A stretch of 7,327 nt of DNA from Candidatus Methanomethylophilaceae archaeon (GTDB taxonomy: Archaea > Thermoplasmatota > Thermoplasmata > Methanomassiliicoccales > Methanomethylophilaceae): NCBI GenBank assembly GCA_017395275.1, contig JAFPVN010000301.1, forward strand, positions 1 to 7,327. Direction: 5' to 3'. The notes beneath the pieces are model-generated. The model was not told where the DNA came from. It was given only the letters and a program-made list of their open reading frames with translations, and ran no database searches. The position numbers were made by a program, and so were the translations under genes. This document shows positions 1 through 4,270 of this stretch, piece by piece; within the stretch, counting starts at the first letter, position 1, and every line of letters begins with the position of its first letter.

Positions 1-68
1 CAAGACTTTTTATCTTCGGTATTAAATGTTCCGCAAACGCTGCAATACCAATCGCCTAATTTTTTGGT
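1..68 (-). other. possible zinc-ribbon protein fragment, running off left edge
   Basis: Read on the minus strand from 68 down to 1, one frame is open and gives Thr-Lys-Lys-Leu-Gly-Asp-Trp-Tyr-Cys-Ser-Val-Cys-Gly followed by Thr-Phe-Asn-Thr-Glu-Asp-Lys-Lys-Ser. The YCxxCGxxN..ED pattern is what the first knuckle of a double-Cys zinc ribbon looks like, and the next codon begins TG, so a Cys could follow at the edge. No ATG, GTG or TTG start with a ribosome-binding site precedes it in frame, and codons to the right of position 68 do not look coding in this frame. The segment is clearly more AT-rich than the rest of the window. It may be an internal piece of a gene cut at about position 70, or chance. 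Identification rests on one short motif. Confidence 0.3.
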
Positions 69-250
69 ACAAGGTCGTATCCGTGGACGGTACCAGCGAC
101 GGGAGGACCGCGGACGTCATCCTGCGCACCATAACGGATGCCACCGTGTACGGGGGGAACAGGCACAAGTGGAGGCTCGAGTCCAGGATCAGGATGACGA
201 ACGACGGCAGCGGATGGATAATCCGTGAGTCGAGGGTATCGACCTTCTGA
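26..250 (+). CDS. unidentified protein, probable C-terminal fragment
   Basis: An open frame ends at TGA 248-250. From about position 71 on, the codons match the other genes (GTC, GAC, AGG, ATA, ACC) and the product alternates short hydrophobic and polar stretches, ending with a Trp-Ile-Ile-Arg-Glu-Ser strand. That resembles the last strands of a small alpha/beta fold such as an NTF2-like domain, but no family is recognised. The first 15 codons (26-70) use AAA, AAT, ATT and TTT and look unlike the rest, so the ATG at 26 is doubtful. GTG at 83, with a weak AAGGT seven bases upstream, is an alternative that would give about 56 residues. I infer that this is the tail of a longer gene whose front is missing or replaced. 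Its stop codon lies inside the ribosome-binding site of the acetyltransferase gene, implying one transcript and coupled translation. Confidence 0.45.
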   Translation: MFRKRCNTNRLIFWYKVVSVDGTSDGRTADVILRTITDATVYGGNRHKWRLESRIRMTNDGSGWIIRESRVSTF

Positions 251-257
251 GGTGATC
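249..257 (+). promoter_or_regulatory. ribosome-binding site of the amber-interrupted acetyltransferase
   Basis: GAGGTGATC matches the archaeal anti-Shine-Dalgarno complement and overlaps the TGA of the preceding frame. Two ATGs follow at 258 and 261. The one at 261 keeps the 2-4 base gap seen at the other Shine-Dalgarno starts in the window, so it is preferred. Confidence 0.7.
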
Positions 258-260
258 ATG

Positions 261-809
261 ATGGAATGCGAAGAGAAGAGAGTAGATATGAGGGAGATGA
301 CGAAGGAGGGCATGGAGCTGACGGTGCGCAATACCCAGCTGATATTCAGGATAAACCACACCATGCCCTTCACGCCGGAATACGATTCCCTGATCGCCGA
401 ACTGTTCGGCGACAGGATAGGCGAGGGAACGAGGCTGACGGCACCTTTCAACCTCGTGGCATCGGAGCACATGAGGATAGGGAGGAACGTCTACATCGGC
501 GGGAACCTGCTGGGCATGTGCCGCGGCGGGATAGAGGTCGAGGACGACGTGATGATCGCGGCCAACGTGTCGCTGATATCCAACAACCACGACCTGTACG
601 ACAGGCAGGTACTGCTCTGCAAGCCGGTCAGGATCTGCAAGGGAGCATGGATCGGAGCGGGTGCCTAGATCATGCCCGGCGTGAGGGTCGGAAGGTATGC
701 TGTCGTAGGTGCTGGCTCAATAGTGACGAAGGATGTAGCGGATTACCAGGTCGTGGTCGGGAATCCGGCCAGGCCTATCAAGGAACTTGACGGTAAGAGA
801 TTCGAATGA
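261..809 (+). CDS. hexapeptide-repeat sugar O-acetyltransferase with in-frame amber (TAG) codon, possibly pyrrolysine
   Basis: Predicted acetyl-CoA-dependent O-acetyltransferase of the LacA/Maa left-handed beta-helix family; cytosolic, substrate unknown. Residues 1-60 correspond to the helical N-terminal region. Repeats run from about 73 to 165, with the likely catalytic His110 in ISNNHD and Trp130 in the WIGAGA turn. Codon 136 is TAG (666-668). The same frame then continues without a gap for 46 codons through IMPGV, VVGAGSIVTKDV and VVGNPARPIKE, the expected end of the family, to TGA 807-809. The total is 182 residues counting the amber position, which is normal family length. Truncation at TAG would remove the last coils and the VTKDV and GNPARP segments. 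The intact tail, the absence of any frameshift and the reductase ribosome-binding site just behind the TGA argue for a live full-length gene. Either pyrrolysine is inserted, or this is a very recent nonsense allele or a sequencing error. The family call is firm; the decoding is open. Confidence 0.85.
666..668 (+). other. in-frame TAG codon, candidate pyrrolysine site
   Basis: The codon falls in the hexapeptide turn WIGAGA-X-IMPGV. The paralogous acetyltransferase at 3055-3615 aligns without gaps across this point and has Thr147 (ACC). From memory, E. coli LacA has Val here, so the site tolerates different side chains. ATG 672 lies two codons downstream, so re-initiation giving a short tail peptide is a third possibility. 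No convincing stem-loop after the codon was seen by eye. All nine gene ends in the window use TGA, consistent with TAG being avoided as a normal stop. Confidence 0.55.
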
Positions 810-810
810 A

Positions 811-816
811 GGAGGT
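811..816 (+). promoter_or_regulatory. ribosome-binding site deciding the reductase start
   Basis: GGAGGT lies directly after the TGA at 807-809. It sits seven bases before ATG 824, and it is downstream of ATG 806, which rules out 806 as the real start. Its position just behind the full-length end of the acetyltransferase, not behind the amber, suggests the operon was built around the full-length frame. Confidence 0.8.
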
Positions 817-823
817 AAAGGAA

Positions 824-1660
824 ATGATGAAACTGAACAACGGAATCGAATGCCCCGAGATCGGGATCGGAACGTACATGCTCACACCCGAGCAGGCGGA
901 GAACAGCGTCAGGGAGGCGCTGAGGATGGGATACCGCATGGTCGATACGGCGAACGCATACGTCAACGAGAGGGCGTGCGGACGCGGGATACGCGACAGC
1001 GGCGTGGACAGGAAGGAGATCTTCGTGTCCACCAAGCTCTGGCCCAGCGAGTACACAAACCCCAACGCTGTGGACGAGACCCTGGAGCGTCTCGGCTTGG
1101 ACTATGTCGACCTTCTTTACATCCACCAGCCCGCAGGTGACTGGCTCGCCGGATACAGGCAGCTGGAGAAGGCCTACAGAGAGGGGAAGGCCAGGTCCAT
1201 AGGCATATCGAACTTCGAGGGCAAGTACATCGAGTCCCTCAAGGACAAGTGGGAGATCGTCCCCCAGTTCATACAGGTGGAAGCCCATCCCTACTTCACG
1301 CAGAGGGAGCTCCGCCAGACCACCGATCCCCTCGGTATCAGGATCATGAGCTGGTATCCACTCGGACACGGGGACAGCAGGCTCATGTCCGAGCCGATCT
1401 TCGCGGAACTCGGCAGGAAGTACGGCAAGACACCCGCACAGACAATCCTGCGCTGGCACATTCAGATGGGCTTCTCCGTCATCCCCGGAAGCAGGAACGT
1501 CGCACACATAAAGGATAACTTCGACATCCTCGACTTCGAGCTTTCAGAGGACGACATGTCGAGGATAGCGGAGCTCGACCGCGGCGAGAGGTACTACCAC
1601 CGCACGGACGAACAGCTCAGTCAGTTCGCGGGATGGAGACCGTCCTTCGAACAGAGATGA
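824..1660 (+). CDS. aldo/keto reductase
   Basis: Predicted NAD(P)H-dependent carbonyl reductase of the aldo/keto reductase superfamily, a cytosolic TIM-barrel enzyme of 278 residues, normal for the family. The catalytic tetrad is complete: Asp41 and Tyr46 in VDTANAY, Lys71 in STKLW and His101 in YIHQP. The segment RSIGISNFEG (about 135-144) matches the family's conserved GVSNF region. The cofactor-binding C-terminal segment reads VIPGSRNVAHIKDN, with Gly where many members have Lys (IPKS); that variant is familiar in the superfamily. ATG 824 was chosen because GGAGGT at 811-816 precedes it; ATG 827 is possible, and ATG 806 would overlap the acetyltransferase and lie upstream of the ribosome-binding site. 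It is probably cotranscribed with the acetyltransferase, which ends 14 bases earlier. The natural substrate cannot be inferred. Confidence 0.93.
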   Translation: MMKLNNGIECPEIGIGTYMLTPEQAENSVREALRMGYRMVDTANAYVNERACGRGIRDSGVDRKEIFVSTKLWPSEYTNPNAVDETLERLGLDYVDLLYIHQPAGDWLAGYRQLEKAYREGKARSIGISNFEGKYIESLKDKWEIVPQFIQVEAHPYFTQRELRQTTDPLGIRIMSWYPLGHGDSRLMSEPIFAELGRKYGKTPAQTILRWHIQMGFSVIPGSRNVAHIKDNFDILDFELSEDDMSRIAELDRGERYYHRTDEQLSQFAGWRPSFEQR

Positions 1661-1664
1661 GGAA

Positions 1665-1697
1665 AGGACCGGGTACGCCCGGTCCTGAAACCTTTTT
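1665..1697 (+). terminator. hairpin plus T-run terminator after the aldo/keto reductase
   Basis: A perfect nine-pair stem, AGGACCGGG with CCCGGTCCT (1665-1673 with 1678-1686), closes a TACG loop and is followed by five T residues at 1693-1697. It sits four bases after the reductase stop and nine before the end of the convergent flavoprotein gene. On the minus strand only a TTTCC run follows, so it should work mainly for the plus strand. Archaeal termination needs chiefly the T-run; the hairpin may instead protect the 3' end. Confidence 0.65.
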
Positions 1698-1705
1698 CCC
1701 CTTAT

Positions 1706-2335
1706 TCAGCTGAGTAGCGAGGATCCCGCATCGAAGGCCTTCTTAAGTTCCTGCGGGAACACCTTCTCCCTCCTCTCCACCCTCTGCGGGCCGTCGAAGA
1801 ATGTCCAGTCGAACTTGCTGTAATCCTTGACCTGCATGGTCTCACCGCTCACCAGGAGCTTCGTGGGGCCGATGAAGTTGGTCAGGACGTTCTTGTAGTT
1901 CTCCAGCATGTCCTTGTAGAGGGTATCGGGGGCGTTGGACGTCATTATCAGGAGGACGGGGATCTTCCTCTCGTTGCAGCATGGTCTCTCCTTGTTGTAT
2001 GTGAGGTAGGGGAACACCAGCCTCTCGTAGAAGGTCTTGAACTGTGCGCAGAGGTCTCCGAAGTAGTTGGGGGCGCCCATGATGATGCCGACCGCCTCCC
2101 TTATGTCGTCCAGTACGTGCTTCAGTCCGTCCTTCACCACACACTCGCCACGGTGGGCCTCCCTCTTGCATCCAAAGCAGGATATGCACCCTGTGTAACG
2201 CTCGATCTTGTAGAGGTCGAACTTCTGTACCGTGTATCCCTTCGATTCGGCTCCCTTTATCGCCTCGTCTATGAGCATGTCCGTGTTCCAGCCCGAACGG
2301 GGGCTGCCGTTTATCGCAACGATCTTTCCTGCCAT
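1706..2335 (-). CDS. iron-sulfur flavoprotein (Isf-like), NADPH-dependent FMN reductase family
   Basis: Predicted flavodoxin-fold FMN protein with an iron-sulfur cluster, cytosolic, 209 residues. It opens with AGKIVAINGSPRSGWNTDML, the FMN phosphate-binding loop (GSPR..NT) of the NADPH-dependent FMN reductase family. Cys50, Cys53, Cys56 and Cys65 form CX2CX2CX8C, close to the compact CX2CX2CX4-7C motif that binds a [4Fe-4S] cluster in Methanosarcina Isf; here the last spacing is one residue longer. GAPNYFGDLCAQFKTFYER (about 97-115) is the flavin-contacting region after the third strand. Such proteins pass electrons between ferredoxin-like donors and other acceptors; the partner here is unknown. 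The frame stays open upstream to 2668, but that extension would overlap the divergent gene and lacks family sequence, so ATG 2335 is used. No Shine-Dalgarno is visible, so the mRNA may be leaderless. Confidence 0.88.
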   Translation of the reverse strand: MAGKIVAINGSPRSGWNTDMLIDEAIKGAESKGYTVQKFDLYKIERYTGCISCFGCKREAHRGECVVKDGLKHVLDDIREAVGIIMGAPNYFGDLCAQFKTFYERLVFPYLTYNKERPCCNERKIPVLLIMTSNAPDTLYKDMLENYKNVLTNFIGPTKLLVSGETMQVKDYSKFDWTFFDGPQRVERREKVFPQELKKAFDAGSSLLS

Positions 2336-2477
2336 GGATGCCGTATCGGAGGGGAGGGACAAAAAGGTGATGACGGTTTGTTCGCAACCATTAAAAGCGA
2401 TGAGCCTTTCGTGCGTCCACAGGTCACGTAAATCGTAAGCCTCGGGCGGAAACAGTGTTGCCTGGAAAGGTGATACT
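2336..2477. promoter_or_regulatory. divergent intergenic promoter region
   Basis: These 142 bases separate the divergently transcribed flavoprotein and membrane-protein genes and should hold both promoters. ATTAAAAG at 2390-2397, read either way, is the best TATA-like box. A second T-rich box, CTTTTTG on the minus strand at about 2361-2367, lies near 28 bases before the flavoprotein ATG and would suit a leaderless start. An imperfect inverted repeat, GGTTTG-TTCG-CAACC, at about 2375-2389 could be an operator or a small hairpin. Assignments are by eye only. Confidence 0.4.
2468..2474 (+). promoter_or_regulatory. ribosome-binding site supporting a GTG start
   Basis: AGGTGAT lies three bases before GTG 2478, the same geometry as the other Shine-Dalgarno starts here. 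This supports the unusual GTG start over internal ATGs, which would remove the first membrane helix. Confidence 0.7.
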
Positions 2478-3014
2478 GTGGTAGAGCTTAGGTTGCCTCG
2501 CAGCAAGAGGGAGGGCATCATTTTCGGATGCGTGATAGCGTTCATCTCGTCGATGCTGATCGGCGGATACAATGTGTATGACAACATGGGATACGATCTC
2601 GAGCACTTCGGGGATTTCGTATCCGATTTCCTGGTGATCTGGCCGGTGATGTTCGCGGTGGCGTTCACTCTGTCCTATACCCTCGTCGGGCCGTTGGCCG
2701 GAAGGGTCGTGAGACATTATATGGCGCCGACCGACAGCGCGAACACGTTTATCTGCTTCAACCTGATCGTGTGCGTGCTCATGATGTCCGTCATCCTGAC
2801 CTTCCTCGGAGGACTCATCGGGCAGGCGATAGCCTTCCTCCTGAGCGGGCATGAGATGGACGTGATGGAACTGGTGTATAACTGGCCGAGGATATGGCCG
2901 AGGAACTTCTGCATCGCGTTCTGGGTGGAGATGCTGATAGCCCAGCCCGCAGCGCGCAGGGTGATGGTGGTCATCCACAGGAAGGCGTTCTCCCCTCAGG
3001 CGGAGACCGCATGA
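2478..3014 (+). CDS. four-helix membrane protein, DUF2798-like, with internal duplication
   Basis: A 178-residue integral membrane protein of unknown function. Hydrophobic segments lie at about 13-31, 51-74, 91-115 and 139-156. The opening RLPRSKREGIIFG resembles small two-helix DUF2798-type proteins, recalled from memory and not searched. The protein looks like two copies of a two-helix unit: VIWPVMFAVAFTLSYTLVGP followed by LAGRVV (53-78) parallels RIWPRNFCIAFWVEMLIAQP followed by AARRVM (138-163), sharing IWP, F, AF, L, P, A, R and V at matching positions. The second and fourth helices each end in a basic cluster, as expected for a cytosolic side. There is no signal peptide and no catalytic motif. 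It starts with GTG behind AGGTGAT. It is followed after 40 bases by a second acetyltransferase that has its own promoter, so a functional link is not shown. Confidence 0.8.
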   Translation: MVELRLPRSKREGIIFGCVIAFISSMLIGGYNVYDNMGYDLEHFGDFVSDFLVIWPVMFAVAFTLSYTLVGPLAGRVVRHYMAPTDSANTFICFNLIVCVLMMSVILTFLGGLIGQAIAFLLSGHEMDVMELVYNWPRIWPRNFCIAFWVEMLIAQPAARRVMVVIHRKAFSPQAETA

Positions 3015-3026
3015 GCACATCCTCCA

Positions 3027-3034
3027 TTATATTT
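3027..3034 (+). promoter_or_regulatory. TATA box of the second acetyltransferase (leaderless)
   Basis: TTATATTT is centred about 25 bases before ATG 3055, the usual archaeal distance from TATA box to transcription start. No Shine-Dalgarno precedes the ATG. Together these predict that transcription begins at or next to the start codon. Confidence 0.65.
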
Positions 3035-3054
3035 TTCGAAAGCAATCCGCACGC

Positions 3055-3615
3055 ATGTGGGAAGCTCTGAAGGAGGCTGTCGAGAGCGGCGATTGGATCG
3101 AGGGCGAGGCCAGGAAGGAGCATGACGAGGCCATCGTCAGATGCGCTCTGAAGGTGCACAGGTACAACACCACCGCGATGAAGTCCGCGGAGGAGATCCA
3201 GGACGCGATTGCGGACATCACGGAATCGGAGCCGGACAGGACCTCCCTCGTGCTGTTCCCGTTCAGATGCGACCTCGGATTCAACATACGTTTCGGCAGG
3301 AACGTGATCGTCAACTACAACTGCACGTTCCTGGACACCGCTCCGATTACCGTCGGCGACAACACCAAGATTGGGCCCGACTGCCATCTGGTCACCGCGG
3401 ACCATCCCCGCGACCATATCGAGAGGAGGGTGCACAAGGTCAGGGGGAAGCCCATAACCATCGGGGACGACTACTGGTTGGGAGCGAACGTCACCGTACT
3501 CCCCGGGGTCACGATCGGCGACAGGTGCATAATCGGTGCGGGATCGGTCGTGACCAAAGATGTGCCAGATGACGAGATTTGGGTAGGCAATCCTGCCCAT
3601 CCCGTCAAGAGATGA
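3055..3615 (+). CDS. maltose/galactoside-type O-acetyltransferase (LacA/Maa family)
   Basis: Predicted acetyl-CoA-dependent sugar O-acetyltransferase, 186 residues, close to the usual length of LacA and Maa. Residues 1-60 form the helical N-terminal cap. From about 66 on, hexapeptide repeats build the left-handed beta-helix. His117 in TADHPRDH matches the catalytic His of LacA (His115). The C-terminal region carries WLGANVTVLPGVTIGD, IIGAGSVVTKDVP and WVGNPAHPVKR, all family hallmarks. It is a paralogue of the amber-interrupted gene at 261-809 and aligns with it without gaps over the C-terminal coils, but it has no internal stop. Family members detoxify or mark sugars; the acceptor here is unknown. 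Expression is probably independent, from the TATA box at 3027-3034 with a leaderless start. It converges on a flavoprotein gene that ends 53 bases downstream. Confidence 0.92.
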   Translation: MWEALKEAVESGDWIEGEARKEHDEAIVRCALKVHRYNTTAMKSAEEIQDAIADITESEPDRTSLVLFPFRCDLGFNIRFGRNVIVNYNCTFLDTAPITVGDNTKIGPDCHLVTADHPRDHIERRVHKVRGKPITIGDDYWLGANVTVLPGVTIGDRCIIGAGSVVTKDVPDDEIWVGNPAHPVKR

Positions 3616-3668
3616 AGCGATTGTACCCGGGAATCCGGAGACCCTTCGGTGCGTCGCGATGTCGGTGC

Positions 3669-4211
3669 TCAGGGGAACAGGGTTCTGCCCATCTCGCGTG
3701 CCTTCTCGAGCATCTCGGGATTGTCCTTGGGAAGACCGTGCTCCCTGGTGCTGTGCAGCAGGACCGAGGTGCTGAAGTTCCTGCGTTCAAGTATCCTCTT
3801 GATCCTCTCTGCGGTGGGCTTCCCGTGCTCTACGGGGGCACCGGAGGAAACGATGACCAGCGCATTCCTGGCGGGAGGTTCCTTCTGTTCGGTGTAGAGC
3901 TTGAACGTCCTGTCCTCGTACATGTAGTACAGCCCGGTGGCACGCCCGAAGTACACCGGCGCGGCAACTATGAGCGCATCGCAGTTCCTCAGGTCATCCA
4001 GGACGGGCACGAGATCGTCCTTCAGCGGGCAGGGCTTCCCCTGTTTGCAAAGATGGCAGCCCTGACAATCACGGAACTTGAGACCGTTGAGGAAATGGAT
4101 ACGGACCTCGGCACCCTCCACTGCCTCGGCGGCGGCCACTGCCAATGTGGATGTGCTCCCCTTGCGGGAAGGACTTGATAGGATCACGCAGATCATCCTG
4201 CTCATGGACAT
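3669..4211 (-). CDS. iron-sulfur flavoprotein (Isf-like), flavodoxin-fold oxidoreductase
   Basis: Predicted FMN-binding flavodoxin-fold protein of about 180 residues. The N-terminus ICVILSSPSRKGSTS carries the FMN phosphate loop. Cys49, Cys52, Cys55 and Cys61 (numbered from ATG 4211) form CX2CX2CX5C, which fits the [4Fe-4S] motif of archaeal Isf proteins exactly. ALIVAAPVYFGRATGLYYMYEDR (79-101) is the flavin-contact region. It is shorter than the paralogue at 1706-2335. The start is uncertain: ATGs at 4211, 4205 and 4196 are in frame, no Shine-Dalgarno is clear, and a TATA-like box centred near 4230 would put transcription start close to ATG 4205. ATG 4196 gives the most family-typical beginning. 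It lies 59 bases after the ABC operon in the same direction, so readthrough from that operon is possible. Redox partner unknown. Confidence 0.88.
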   Translation of the reverse strand: MSMSRMICVILSSPSRKGSTSTLAVAAAEAVEGAEVRIHFLNGLKFRDCQGCHLCKQGKPCPLKDDLVPVLDDLRNCDALIVAAPVYFGRATGLYYMYEDRTFKLYTEQKEPPARNALVIVSSGAPVEHGKPTAERIKRILERRNFSTSVLLHSTREHGLPKDNPEMLEKAREMGRTLFP

Positions 4212-4224
4212 GGATGATACTGCC

Positions 4225-4235
4225 GATAGATAATC
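4225..4235 (-). promoter_or_regulatory. candidate TATA box for the flavoprotein gene at 3669-4211
   Basis: On the minus strand this reads GATTATCTATC. Its centre is about 25 bases before ATG 4205, which would suit a leaderless transcript. The match to an archaeal TATA box is only fair, and cotranscription from the ABC genes is an alternative. Confidence 0.4.
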
Positions 4236-4270
4236 GTTGAGATGATCCCCTCAGAGACCGAAGGAACGTA

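Noticed and set aside
669..720. A pyrrolysine-insertion-type stem-loop after the TAG
   Set aside because: No convincing stem was found by eye, and such an element is not required for amber decoding in this type of organism.
266..790. 174-codon plus-strand open frame spanning the amber codon
   Set aside because: It is Arg/Gly/Asp-rich with no family features and lies in another frame of the well-conserved acetyltransferase; a gene caller could pick it wrongly because it passes the TAG.
806..823. ATG 806 as the reductase start
   Set aside because: It lies upstream of the GGAGGT site and overlaps the preceding stop; ATG 824 has correct spacing.
743..1507. Long minus-strand open frame opposite the aldo/keto reductase
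   Set aside because: The plus-strand reductase is complete with its catalytic tetrad; the antisense frame is a by-product of GC-rich codon bias.
2336..2668. N-terminal extension of the flavoprotein frame up to 2668
   Set aside because: It would cross the divergent promoter region and overlap the membrane-protein gene; the family sequence begins at the Met encoded at 2335.
2424..3020. Minus-strand open frame opposite the four-helix membrane protein
   Set aside because: It is His/Arg-rich without recognisable domains, and the plus strand has a ribosome-binding site and clear membrane helices.
2971..3600. Minus-strand open frame opposite the second acetyltransferase
   Set aside because: It is the shadow of a gene with unmistakable hexapeptide repeats on the plus strand.
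3616..3668. Terminator between the second acetyltransferase and the convergent flavoprotein
   Set aside because: Only short imperfect GC-rich pairings and no T-run were seen in these 53 bases.
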